A stretch of DNA of 64,000 nt from the NCBI GenBank assembly GCA_963762615.1, contig CAVXLG010000017.1, positions 310,001 through 374,000 on the forward strand, written 5' to 3'. The notes below the pieces were generated by a model, which saw nothing but the letters and a program-made list of their open reading frames with translations, was not told where the DNA came from and did no database searches. How positions within the stretch are numbered: the stretch's first letter is position 1; each line of letters begins with the position of its first letter. This document shows positions 8,928 to 17,914 of this stretch, one piece after another. Position numbers and translations under genes: made by a program. This DNA comes from PALSA-505 sp963762615. Its GTDB lineage: Bacteria; Actinomycetota; Actinomycetes; Streptosporangiales; Streptosporangiaceae.

Positions 8928-9390
8928 TGCCTCGGCCGTGACTGGCCGTTCTCCAGGCTTCCCGGGAGGTGCCCAGTGAGCTTCGAGGCGGACCGCCCGA
9001 GCGCTCAACCCCGTATCGAGTAGATGGTTGGTATCGGACCACGTCCAGAGACGGCATCACGCTGAGTAATGGAGAGGGTCATGGAGAACGCGCGCCGAGC
9101 CGCCTGATCTGCGCAGCCAGTCACGGGCTTGAGCAATTCTTGTTATAGGCGCAGAACTCGCGCATCGGCGCAGACTGAATCCGCAGCTGGTGCCAGCGTT
9201 CGGCGGCGGTATGCGGCTCGACGGAAGAGGGCTCCCCGCCTCTGCGGCCTGCACATATCACCCGCGCCTTCTTTGCCCGTGCCAGGCGGACCCGGCCCTG
9301 CATGCGCTCGGGTCCTAAGGCTTACCCGGCGTTGCCACGACCGCCACCCGCTCTTCCCTTCATGATGCCGCGGGTTGGCGGCAGACTAGG

Positions 9391-9990
9391 TCAGACAGCC
9401 GGCGCTTGATCTGCAGGCCGGCCGTGGGTGACGGCGTCGCGCACCTCGCGGGGCAGGGACTGGGCGAGCTGTGCGTCGGGCTGACTGCCGAGCGCGTCGT
9501 TGATCGTAGAAAACGCCAGGCGAAGGGCCACGAAGGCGGTGATGGCGAAGATCTGCCCGTCATCGAGCCCGGAATCGCGGAGCGCCTGGATGTCGGCCGG
9601 CGTCGTTGCGTTCGGGTCCCTGGCGACCTTCCTGGCCCACGCGGCCATGGCCTTCTCCTGGTGGGTCAGCCCGGCGTCGCTGCCATTCAAAACCCCTGCC
9701 GCGACAGCGGCGTCCGACGCTTTGGCCAGCTTCCCGCCCCACGCCAGCGAGCAGTACGAGTCACCCAGGGCCGAGGCGGCGGCCGTCACCAGGATCCCGC
9801 GCTGGCGGAAGCTCAGACCGCTCGGCCTGAAGGCCTCAGACATCACCCCGAACAGCTGATCCAGGGTGCCTGGCTGGTGCGCCCACAGCCGGGACCCGTT
9901 CCACACGTAGCCGTCTTCTTTGAGATCTTCGTCGTAGAGCGCCTGCACTTCGGCAGACACCGGGGGTTCTTGGAGAAAGCTTCCGGTCAT
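9391..9990 (-). CDS. Carboxymuconolactone decarboxylase-fold (peroxidase-like) protein
   Basis: 199 residues with the CMD/AhpD-like helical fold: LSFRQRGILVTAAASALGDSY, then CSLAWGGKLAKASD, and the C-terminal FAITAFVALRLAFSTINDALG. Many relatives are annotated as peroxidase-related enzymes or alkylhydroperoxidase-like proteins. In AhpD the redox pair is CxxC. Here only one Cys (in YCSLAW) is visible, so a thiol-peroxidase cycle like AhpD is doubtful and the activity is open. Its ATG overlaps the stop of the methyltransferase (ATGA), so the two are co-translated. Confidence 0.8.
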   Translation of the reverse strand: MTGSFLQEPPVSAEVQALYDEDLKEDGYVWNGSRLWAHQPGTLDQLFGVMSEAFRPSGLSFRQRGILVTAAASALGDSYCSLAWGGKLAKASDAAVAAGVLNGSDAGLTHQEKAMAAWARKVARDPNATTPADIQALRDSGLDDGQIFAITAFVALRLAFSTINDALGSQPDAQLAQSLPREVRDAVTHGRPADQAPAV

Positions 9991-10806
9991 CCGCGTTCTG
10001 CTCCTTCGGATTTGCGGGCCAGGTAGCCCACGACGTTGATCTGAGCCCGCAGCGGCAAGCCGTCCCGTAGTTGCCCCCGGGCCTGCTCGACGGCCGCGCG
10101 AAGGAACTCAGCCTCGCCGACGTTCTGGATGGCCTCATAAGCCTGGCCCAGAAGCGGCCAGCGCACGCGCGTACATCTCTGGGTCCGCGAACTCCCAGGC
10201 GAACGGAACTTCCAGGCGCTCAACATCGACGAACCCGTGTGCCGCCAGGAGTTGCTCGCCCGCGCCAGGCCGGCCGAGCGACACCATCGCGGCCTGGTTG
10301 CCGACCTTCTCCGCCGCAGCAAGGCGGAGCGGTGCTAGCGCCCAGGCTCCAGGGGACACCTTCAGGTGACCCCACACCGTTATCCCGGCGCGTCCGCCGT
10401 GGCGAAGGACGCGGTGTATCTCGGCCACCGCGCCGGGTGTGGTGCCCCAGATCCCCCGGAAGCTGGTGACCACATCGAACGACGCCGGGTCCCACGGCAG
10501 AGCGTGCATATCGCCGACCCTGATATCGCAGTCAGGGTTGCGGTCCCTAGCCACCGCCACCAGCCGGGCCGAGGCGTCGATGCCGGAGCAGGAAGCGCCT
10601 CGCAGGCGGGCCAGCTCGACGGCGAGCCCGGACCCGCACGCCACGTCCAGCAGCCGGTCCCGGGCGTCGACGCCGAGCCGGTGATGCACAGCGACGTACT
10701 CGCGGCAGTTGCCTGGCTCGCTGAGAGTCGCAAAGTCCACCGCCTTGCGGCCCCAGCCCTCATCTACCAGCGCCCACCGGGAAGCGTCTGTGCCCGGCCT
10801 CGTCAT
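9987..10806 (-). pseudogene. SAM-dependent methyltransferase, one frame break
   Basis: A class I methyltransferase of about 272 residues. ATG at 10806 is preceded by GGAG. Motif I, the SAM-binding loop, is LLDVACGSGLAVELA, followed by the acidic CSGIDASARLVAVARD, GDMHALPW, and FDVVTSFRGIWGT near motif IV. The substrate is not evident. Close to the end, at about 10139-10142, one extra base moves the frame: the 3' continuation AYEAIQNVGEAEFLRAA is in another frame and ends at 9987, overlapping the next ATG. A one-base correction restores a full gene, so this may be sequence error. It forms an operon with the CMD-fold gene. Confidence 0.75.
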
Positions 10807-11178
10807 TGCCGCTCCTCTGCGTCGCCAGACCGGCGTACAGGTCAAGGTCCCAGTCTGCGGTCAGTGATCCTTCCCAGGCAAGCCTGGGAAGGTGCCCGCG
10901 GCGAATCTGCGCCCCGCATCACGTCGAACCTGCTGGATCGCAGTCCAGACGAATAGTCGGCGATCTGGTGAAGTAGGCGATGGCAGAGCCGTTTCAGACC
11001 GCTTACCCTCGGTGACAGCAAGAGCCGGATGCCAGATCAAGGCGTTTCCCGGGTCAGCGAATGCTCGCCGCTGGCCACCGTAGCTAACGCTGATCCCAGG
11101 CCGATGTATACGCAGGTGAGGGCTGTGACCTGCGGCTATGCGCGGAAGTGCGATCGTCCGCCCGCAGTGGATGGCCTA

Positions 11179-11193
11179 GAAATGAGACTACAA
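11179..11193 (+). repeat. Arm-type repeat C, right end of segment 2
   Basis: One copy of AAATGAGACTAC, matching one unit of the pairs at 8907 and 27121. It is 56 bp before att copy 3, the same side as in element 3. Confidence 0.45.
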
Positions 11194-11248
11194 GCGCCAT
11201 GAGTTGCACTTTGACGATCACTAAACGCACGTCGGCGCAGGTCAGAGT

Positions 11249-11293
11249 GGTGGTCAGGGGCAGGATCGAACTGCCGACCTTCCGCTTTTCAGG
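11249..11293 (+). repeat. att site copy 3 (tRNA-Phe 3' half)
   Basis: 45 bp identical to copies 1, 2 and the tRNA gene. It separates the integrase-less segment from the AICE-like element. Confidence 0.85.
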
Positions 11294-11399
11294 AGGATTT
11301 GCGGGTCCAGGTGAGTCCACCACGGTCCAGCTGACCGGCCCATACGACCCATTGACTCTTTCTGGAGTCCAGGATCGTCCCCACGTTTCCAGGGCCGTT

Positions 11400-11419
11400 G
11401 TTAGCAAAGTGTTAGCAAG
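11400..11419 (+). repeat. Arm-like repeat D
   Basis: Two direct copies of GTTAGCAA separated by three bases, 107 bp inside att copy 3. It differs from repeat C at the other end of element 3. The stretch 11420-11963 shows no convincing gene. Confidence 0.4.
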
Positions 11420-11963
11420 ATCGGCGATGCGTTGAGGGTGTGTGCCTCTTGGTGCTGGTTGCCGCTATCAGCTCGATCTGCCCAAACCTTGATAACTCAA
11501 TAGCGTGTGTCGGCGGGCATGGATGTTGCTGCACATGCCCCGCATCCGCAAGGCCGGCGCTACTTGGGGTCGGCGTGATCCTGCCCGGCGGGCTAGTCCG
11601 GTTCTTCGGAGATGATCTTGTCACAGCGCCCGGCGCGCCCGTTGCAGATCCTGTCCGGTGCCTTCACCCGACCTCCGCGGCTTCTGCACCCGGTCTTCAC
11701 ATAGGTCTGGCCGACTGTCGTCGTGGCCGTTCGGCCAGCAGCATCATCAACGGGGGCACGTGGTGTACGGAGGTTGATTCGCCAGCATCAGGTGGCTGAC
11801 AGCCGCGGCGTCGATGACGCGAGGGCGGCGAAGCCACGAGGCGGGTTGCTAGTCATACTGCCACTGGCCCACCGACGGAAGGATCCCTGGTGGGCTCAAC
11901 TAGAAAGACCGCGGCAGTCACGGGTGTTGTGCTTCATTGTCGCACGACGGATCGGAGCATGAC

Positions 11964-13262
11964 ATGGTGAACCATGACAAGGGCTCGGATCACACCGACG
12001 ACGGCTTGGTAGCAGGCGACCACAACTGGGCTGAAGATCCGACCATTCTTTGGGGTCAGAAGAGACCCGACTCGTTCTTTGATGGCCAGGCGGTTCTCAT
12101 CGTCGGGGCTGCCGAGAGCGCCAAGGATCCTGACGATTATGAGAATGACGACGGCAGCGTGTCCTCGGGATTCACTCCCGATACTGCGGTTGATGGCATC
12201 ATTGCGAGCGGGTGGAGCGGCAGGTTGCCGGGAATCCCGTTCGGCGGGATTCCGGGCGGAGTCGGCGTGATCGGAGTGGGTGGCCTGGTTGAGGGTACCG
12301 GTGTGGTGGGTAAGGGCGGGGGGATAAGACATGACTCGGAACAGGCCGGTTTTGGGGGAATCGGGGTTCACGGTTTGGGCGGCTCGCGGCCTGATCCGGA
12401 CGTCTTTCCTACGCAACAGCTGGGTGACCCCGGTGCTGGGGTCGTCGGGCAGGGCGGCCGGTGGAGTCTTTCGGAGAACACAAAGCGCTCTCCGCATGGC
12501 GCTGGCGTCATCGGCATAGGCGGAGGAACGGGCCCTAAGGTCGACCACCTGCCAGAACACAAACTGGCCGTGACAGGCGGCGTCGGCGTGTACGGAAAAG
12601 GTGCTGACCAGGACATCGACGACATGGCTCCCAATCCGGCACCCGAGGGAGGGCCCCCCGTGACCAGCGGCCCGGCAGCGCCGGGGAACGGCGTCCTTGC
12701 TCGCGGCGGAAAGTCCAGCGACCCCGCTGCACCCGCCGCCGCTGGCGTCGTCGCGATCAGCGACCGCAATGTCGGCTCCAAGGACGAGCTAATACCCCTC
12801 TCTTCGCAGACTGCGGGGGTGGGCGCATTCGGCTCCGGTGACACCGGGGTGCGCGGCGTTGGTGACACCGGGGTGCACGGCATGGCCCCGGACCGCCAAG
12901 TACAGGTAAGCCAGGGTTTGGTACTGATTCCCGGCGTTGGTGTCAGCGGCGAGGCTACCGGTAAGGAGGGCCGTGGCGGCCTATTCCAGTCGGTCCGCTC
13001 GGCGCAGATCAAGCTCGAGCCGATTCGACTGACCCGGCCATTCCCGCCGGCGAAGCCGACGAGTCCGACACACCTTCCGACTGCCGCCGACGAAGGAAGT
13101 GTCGCAGACTCTCTGCCCAGCGACGGACAAGGGGGCGACCTCATCGCCTTGATGGCTAGCCCTGGAGAATCCACCCTCTGGTTCTGCGCGCTCGGCGCGG
13201 GAGCGGGCCCGGCGCAGTGGGCGCAGGTGCTGCTCGGTCCCTCATTCGCTGGCACTGCCTAA
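11964..13262 (+). CDS. Glycine-rich repeat protein, unknown function
   Basis: About 432 residues; ATG 11964 has GGAG at the right spacing (an in-frame TTG lies at 11937). After an acidic N-terminus the protein is built from many short GVGV/GTGV-type repeats: GGVGVIGVGGLVEGTGVVGK, GFGGIGVHGLGG, GAGVVGQGG, GVGVYGKG, GVGAFGSGDTGVRGVGDTG. Such evenly spaced G-V-x-G units are known from beta-helical surface and phage tail-type proteins. The C-terminus (LIALMASPGESTLWFCALG, then GPAQWAQVLLG) is a distinct compact segment. No signal peptide is seen. It is cargo of the AICE-like element and stands alone. Function not recognised. Confidence 0.65.
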   Translation: MVNHDKGSDHTDDGLVAGDHNWAEDPTILWGQKRPDSFFDGQAVLIVGAAESAKDPDDYENDDGSVSSGFTPDTAVDGIIASGWSGRLPGIPFGGIPGGVGVIGVGGLVEGTGVVGKGGGIRHDSEQAGFGGIGVHGLGGSRPDPDVFPTQQLGDPGAGVVGQGGRWSLSENTKRSPHGAGVIGIGGGTGPKVDHLPEHKLAVTGGVGVYGKGADQDIDDMAPNPAPEGGPPVTSGPAAPGNGVLARGGKSSDPAAPAAAGVVAISDRNVGSKDELIPLSSQTAGVGAFGSGDTGVRGVGDTGVHGMAPDRQVQVSQGLVLIPGVGVSGEATGKEGRGGLFQSVRSAQIKLEPIRLTRPFPPAKPTSPTHLPTAADEGSVADSLPSDGQGGDLIALMASPGESTLWFCALGAGAGPAQWAQVLLGPSFAGTA

Positions 13263-13317
13263 ATACGGTAGGCAACAGAATCTAAGGCGGCTGCTGCCGC
13301 CAGGATAGGGCCTTGGT

Positions 13318-13472
13318 GGCCAGGCCGGAAACCCGCTGAGCGGCCTGGTCACCACGGCGAAGAAGACCTTCAGGTCGCAGGCCGCCGCATGCCACGCGTT
13401 GACCCGCGCCCGGGCGGCCACGGACTCCAGGTAGTCATCCAGCTGCGGGTGCCCGGCCTGATCGCTGAGTGT
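13318..13472 (-). pseudogene. Fragment of a tyrosine-recombinase N-terminus
   Basis: The minus strand reads HPQLDDYLESVAARARVNAW and then CDLKVFFAVVTRPLSG. This resembles the N-terminal core-binding segment of a common group of actinobacterial phage-type integrases (DYLExVAARARPNT...DLKVFFxVV). No catalytic part follows. It is a relic of an earlier element. The rest of 13263-14287 holds no gene that I can support. Confidence 0.5.
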
Positions 13473-13666
13473 CGTCCTCTGCCGTGGGGCGGACCAGGCA
13501 TGGCATGAACTCCAACAGGTGGCTTCTCTCGGTCAGGTGACTCGCCGCGCCACGCGATCATGCCGCCGCGCCGCGTTCTTAGCAGTTCAGAGACTGTGGG
13601 CGGACGATCCGGGACCGGTGTGGACGGCGCTGAACTGCAACCGGTCATGATTCAGACCTGGTCATT

Positions 13667-13795
13667 CTCCCGAGATAGGCGCCAAGATTTGGCCTGGCAA
13701 GATCAGCGGCGAGGGTGACCGGAGGTCATCACGCGTGACGCGCAGCGCCCTCGCCGGTGATCTTGCCAGGCTTTAGGATCGTGGCGCTCGGGAGG
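13667..13795. repeat. Long imperfect inverted repeat
   Basis: Left arm 13667-13715 and right arm 13746-13793 are near-complementary. The inner parts share GCCTGGCAAGATCA and GGCGAGGG, the outer parts CTCCCGAG and GCGCCA. The loop is about 30 bp. It could be a MITE, a strong terminator or an element end; no T-run follows. Confidence 0.55.
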
Positions 13796-14287
13796 ATGGC
13801 CCCTGACCGCGGCGCGCCTGGCGGAACGTAGCGGCGGGGAGCTGGCGTGGGCCGGTACCCGGGCACCGCCGCCGGGAGGCCGCCCGCCGTGCGCCGAAGG
13901 TGCTAAGGCGGAGTGGCCGCACCACGCGGCGGTTTCCTGCGGGCGCATCGCGCCCGCCCGGGTGACCCCGCACGTCATCATGTTCTTCCGCCAGTTTGCG
14001 CTCCCACGCGGAGAGGTGGCGCCATCGGCGCGCTTCGCGCGCCTTTAAAGCCGTACTGATAGTTCTCACCGGTTTGAGGGCGGCAATTCTGCGGGTGGTC
14101 TGCGGGTGGTCTGGGGGCGGCCAGGCATCGAGGGAGCATCGAGGGAGCACAAGACCGACCGGCACTGATGCTGCACTGATTTGGGGCCAGGCAAGCCAGG
14201 GCAGTTGCGCGGCACAAGACGGCTAGGCACAAGACCGGCAAAGTCCGCAACGGTGGCTACCTTTGAACCTAGGCACCCGGGGGTGGA

Positions 14288-15658
14288 TCACCTTGCGGCG
14301 AGGACTGCTACCGGCACGTCGGAGTCCGTGGTGGTCCCGTTGCCGAGCTGGCCCCAGGCGTTGGCCCCCCAGCAGTCCACATGGCTGGTCGAGAGCAGGG
14401 CGCAGTAACCGTCGATGTCGCTGACCAGCACGGCGGCGTTAGTGATCTTGCGCACTGCGACTGGCACGTCGGAGTCGCTGAAGGTCCCGTTGCCGAGTTC
14501 GCCGTAGCCGCCCTTCCCCCAGCAGTCGAGGTGCTGGGTCGAGAGCAGGGCGCAGAAGCCGTACTGTACGCCGATGAGAGTGGTGGCCGTGGTGATGTTC
14601 TTGACCGACACCGGCACGGAGAAGGTCGTGGTGGTGGCGTTGCCGAGCTGACCGTTGCTGTTGTCCCCCCAGCACTTGACCTGGCCGGTCGAGAGCAGGG
14701 CGCAGGAGCTCCCGCCGTCGCTGTCGTTAGCGATCGCCGTGGCGTTGCTGATACCAATAACTGTGACCGGCACGTCGGAGTCCGTCGTGGTCCCGTTGCC
14801 GAGCTGGCCAGAGGCGTTGTACCCCCAGCACTTGACCTGGCCGGTCGAGAGCAGGGCGCAGGAGCTCCCGCCGACGCTGTCGCTGGTGATCGCCTTGGCA
14901 TCGGTGATATCAGCAACCGCGACCGGCACATCGGAGCGGTTGAAGCTCCCGTCGCCGAGCTCGCCGTCGCTGCCATATCCCCAGCAGTCGACATGGCTGG
15001 TCGACAGCAGGGCGCAGTAGCCGTCGTAGCCGGTGACCAGCACGGCGACGTTGGTGATCTTGCGCACTGCGACCGGCACATCGGAGTCCGTGGTGGTCCC
15101 GTTGCCGAGCTGGCCAGAGGTGTTGTTCCCCCAGCAGTCGAGGTGCTGGGTCGAGAGCAGGGCGCAGAAGCCGTTATTTGCTCCGACGACTGCGGTGGCC
15201 GTGGTGATGTTCTTGACCGATACCGGTATATCGGAGGTCGTGGTGGTCCCGTTGCCGAGCTCGCCATAGACGTTGTCCCCCCAGCACTTCAGGTGGCCCG
15301 TCGACAGTACGGCACAGGAGCTTAGGCCGCTGTTGTCGCTGGCGATCGTCTTGGCATCGGTGATACCAAAAACCGCGACCGGCACGTCCGAGTCCGTCAT
15401 GGTCCCGTTGCCGAGCTGACCGTCGTCGTTGAGCCCCCAGCAATCCACCTTGCCCGTGGACAGCAGGCCGCAGGGACTCGCGCTGCCACTATTGCTGGCC
15501 ACCGATACCACGTCACCGAGGGTGCCAGCATCAACACTGGGCCTGCTGCTGGCCCCGGCGGGTGCAGCCAGGCCGCTGATGCCCACCACCCCGGCAAGAA
15601 GGATAAGGATCGACCACGCAAGCCGGATCGTTCCACGTTTCCGATCTGCCCCCATCAC
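14288..15658 (-). CDS. Secreted RCC1-repeat (seven-bladed propeller-like) protein
   Basis: 456 residues. A signal peptide is present (KRGTIRLAWSILILLAGVVG, cleavage near PAGASS). The mature part holds about eight RCC1-type repeats of 48-50 residues, each with CALLST, a DCWG or KCWG core, GQLGNGTTTDSDVPV and a variable end. Two conserved Cys per repeat suggest disulfides outside the cell. RCC1 propellers are protein-interaction platforms; actinobacteria often secrete such proteins, with unknown partners. The starts GTG 15658 and ATG 15655 are adjacent; a G-rich RBS precedes both. Repeats are also very similar at DNA level, so copy number may vary. Cargo of the AICE-like element; frame intact. 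Confidence 0.88.
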   Translation of the reverse strand: MMGADRKRGTIRLAWSILILLAGVVGISGLAAPAGASSRPSVDAGTLGDVVSVASNSGSASPCGLLSTGKVDCWGLNDDGQLGNGTMTDSDVPVAVFGITDAKTIASDNSGLSSCAVLSTGHLKCWGDNVYGELGNGTTTTSDIPVSVKNITTATAVVGANNGFCALLSTQHLDCWGNNTSGQLGNGTTTDSDVPVAVRKITNVAVLVTGYDGYCALLSTSHVDCWGYGSDGELGDGSFNRSDVPVAVADITDAKAITSDSVGGSSCALLSTGQVKCWGYNASGQLGNGTTTDSDVPVTVIGISNATAIANDSDGGSSCALLSTGQVKCWGDNSNGQLGNATTTTFSVPVSVKNITTATTLIGVQYGFCALLSTQHLDCWGKGGYGELGNGTFSDSDVPVAVRKITNAAVLVSDIDGYCALLSTSHVDCWGANAWGQLGNGTTTDSDVPVAVLAAR

Positions 15659-16079
15659 TGGCCCCCCTCAGTGCCCTGCCTGATAGTTCCCGGTATGGCG
15701 GGGATTGTCAATGATGGAGCGGCGCGATGCTCAGACGGTCAGCGAAGTCCTGCTTGAGGGTGATTTGGATGGTTTGCGACACGCTCGCACGGGCGAGGAG
15801 CGGCGCCATCATCCGGGACTGGCCCCGCGATCCCAAAGCCGAGGGCGCGGCACCGGGTGCGCCACCGGCTGGCAGCGATCTTGGGCTTGTCTCGACGGTG
15901 GAACCGCACAGCGCCAGCTGGCCTTTACGGCCTTAACGTCATTCGTCCTCGCGCTGCGCGCTGCGGGCGCTGCACGTTGACCCCGCCGCGGCACCAGCGT
16001 TGACTGGCACCTGTCCGGGGGAAACCCGGCCAGGGAAGCACCGCCCCCGCAGGCCAGACGGTACGAAAACGTCTAGGGC

Positions 16080-17063
16080 GTGTCAAGGATCAAGCGAGGC
16101 CGATTCGTCGAGGATCAAGTGAGGCTAGGCATTGAGGGCGGCATCGAGGGCGGCCCTGTGTCCGACTCCGGCAGATGGTTGACAACGATCAGCTGAACCC
16201 TAGGTATCGAGGGCGGCCCTGCTGTGATCCGACGACTGATGCGCGACGCATATCCGACAGCTGATGTGCGACACGTGGTCTAGGAAACTGAGGTAGCGGT
16301 CCGCCGCCGCTGGCCCTTGATGCTACGCACCGCCTGGGTGGTTGTCCGGCTCAGCGATCAGCTTCCAGTAGCGCGGGATTTGGCCGGCAGGGCCGGCAAC
16401 CGTGCACGTCAGTGGCTTCGGCATCGCCCGTAGAGTACGTTTTGCCAGGTCTTTCTCATGATCGTTGGACCGTGCAGGGAGCACGGCGCCCATGCCCGAG
16501 TCCAGGTGGCGAAGGGAGCGCGGTGAGTCTGGTCGGCGTGCGGTTCGAGCTCTTCGTGAACGATGTTGAGCGGTCGCTGGCCTTCTACGCTGCTGCTCTG
16601 GGCCTGCAGCCTCCTCCGGGCTACGATCCCCTGGGGTATGTGCCGGTGAGCGCGGGGCGGGTGCGCATAGGACTTCAGCGTCGCAGCGCTCTGCCCGCGG
16701 AACACCATTTCCGTCCCGCCCACTTCTCCGGTCCCCGCGGTGTGGGGGTGGAGATCGTGGTCGAGGTGGACGACGTCGGCGCGGCTTTCGCCCGCGCGCG
16801 GGATGCGGCCGTGGCCCACGGTGGGCAGGTCGAACCCCTAGCCGCACGGCCCTGGGGGCAGACCGACTTCCGCCTGATCGATCCCGACGGCTACTACATC
16901 CGGGTCACGTCCGCTGGCTGAGGGCGACGGGAGAGTGCAGCGAGCACGAATCGCACATGGGGGTAGCCCCACCTGTGGCCAGTCATCGCCGTCTTGCCGT
17001 CTTGCCGTCTTGCGCCTAGCCTCACTTGATCCTGGTCGGTCGGCTTCGCTTGATACCTGACAC
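16080..17063. repeat. VOC gene flanked by a 51-bp imperfect inverted repeat
   Basis: The left arm (16080-16130) and the reverse complement of the right arm (17013-17063) align over about 51 bp, sharing GTGTCA, ATCAAGCGA and GGATCAAGTGAGGCTAGG. The enclosed unit of about 0.98 kb contains the VOC gene and no transposase. There is no clear target-site duplication. Near the right arm, GCCGTCTT occurs three times in a row (16989-17011). Between 15659 and 16522 no gene can be supported. Confidence 0.5.
16523..16921 (+). CDS. VOC-superfamily (glyoxalase/bleomycin-resistance-like) protein
   Basis: About 132 residues from GTG 16523, chosen because GGGAG precedes it and the conserved domain starts there. 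The single VOC domain shows RFELFVNDVERSLAFYAAAL at the first beta-alpha unit, VGVEIVVEVDDVGAAFARAR in the middle and TDFRLIDPDGYYIRVTSAG at the end. The last carries the usual RDPDGxxI-like strand and a possible metal ligand region. Family members include dioxygenases, isomerases and antibiotic-binding proteins; the substrate cannot be read from sequence. It lies alone between two arms of an inverted repeat. Confidence 0.82.
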   Translation: MSLVGVRFELFVNDVERSLAFYAAALGLQPPPGYDPLGYVPVSAGRVRIGLQRRSALPAEHHFRPAHFSGPRGVGVEIVVEVDDVGAAFARARDAAVAHGGQVEPLAARPWGQTDFRLIDPDGYYIRVTSAG

Positions 17064-17146
17064 AACCTAAGGTTCGACCTCGAACCCTGCCGTGTCTGGG
17101 GCCGGGCCTCGCATCCGAGCCAGGCCCGGTCCCAGCCGGCCTGCTG

Positions 17147-17650
17147 TTACGGCAGGGTCACTTTCCCGGACGCCTTGATGAGCTGCTGGAAGGCGACCGG
17201 CGGCTTCGTCTGCGAGCACTTGCCGCCCGAGCGAGCCGCAATGGCCAGGATGCTGACGGTGGCCGTCGGCGTGCCGCTGATCCCCTTGTACGCGCCGGTG
17301 CCGCCGAGCAGCGTGACCTTGCCAGTCCCGCTGCCTTGGAGCAGGCAGGTCTTCGGGTTGACCTTGATCTTCACGGGAACCTTCGAGTGGTTGATCATGA
17401 ACGAACCGTTGGAGAACACCAGCGTGTCCACCTTGCTGCCGGTGTGGTCGACGCCTGACGCGGTGAACACACCGTAGGCGATGACCGGGACGGTGGTGGC
17501 GGTGGCCGAGGTGGTCATGAGCTGGAAGTTCTCGATCCCGGTCACAGACGACGAGCGAGCGCTGGCGGCGGTGATGCCCGTGACCGCCAATGACGCCGCC
17601 GCCACGACGGCACCTGCAGCGCCAAAAAGCCTCTTGTTCAGCCTCAGCAT
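17147..17650 (-). CDS. Secreted beta-barrel-like protein, unknown function
   Basis: 167 residues. ATG 17650 follows an AGGGGG ribosome site. The N-terminus is a signal peptide (LFGAAGAVVAAASLAVTGIT, cleavage near ASA-RSS). The mature part contains NFQLMTTSATATTVPVIAYG, FMINHSKVPVKIKVN, and LLGGTGAYKGISGTPTATVS. The GGTGAYKGISG pattern is typical of small actinobacterial secreted proteins related to allene-oxide-cyclase-like barrels, but that link is tentative. Two Cys (KTCLLQ, GKCSQ) could form a disulfide. Cargo of the AICE-like element. Confidence 0.7.
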   Translation of the reverse strand: MLRLNKRLFGAAGAVVAAASLAVTGITAASARSSSVTGIENFQLMTTSATATTVPVIAYGVFTASGVDHTGSKVDTLVFSNGSFMINHSKVPVKIKVNPKTCLLQGSGTGKVTLLGGTGAYKGISGTPTATVSILAIAARSGGKCSQTKPPVAFQQLIKASGKVTLP

Positions 17651-17914
17651 GAGAAGACCCCCTTGGATAGCTGGCAAAGCCCCCTGCGGGCTTCGCCGGA
17701 ACACGCGGCGACGAACCCACGCAATTGCCCACGATGCACCGGGCGGCCCCGACCTGCAAGAGGCTCAAAGCCATAGTCAAGCCAGGACACGCATAGCCCA
17801 GGTGTCTCAGATGTCACACCCGATTACCTGGCCTCACCTGGCCTCACTTGCCCATCCATCGAGGGAGGCTCTGAGCCGTCACTTTGGGACGCGTCATCGC
17901 GTGTGGTGTCTTGG

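Larger units (their letters stand above)
8768..11293. mobile_element. Integrase-less att-flanked segment (CIME-like)
   Basis: Bounded by att copies 2 and 3 and carrying arm repeat C near both inner ends (8907-8927 and 11179-11193). The same arm repeat flanks Int2 at 27121. There is no integrase gene, only a methyltransferase/CMD pair. This is the structure of a cis-mobilisable remnant that Int2 could still excise. Segment 8928-9390 shows no gene, and neither does 10850-11178. Confidence 0.55.

Noticed and set aside
11440..11799. Open frame of 119 codons after att copy 3
   Set aside because: No RBS, Cys/Pro-rich without repeated or conserved pattern, and no family resemblance.
14090..14170. 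Short repeats such as TGCGGGTGGTC and CATCGAGGGAG as a CRISPR
   Set aside because: Units are 11-15 bp, directly adjacent without spacers; no cas genes anywhere in the window.
15705..15980. Open frame of about 91 codons upstream of the RCC1 gene
   Set aside because: Composition is that of a random high-GC frame and nothing is recognisable; several frames are open there.
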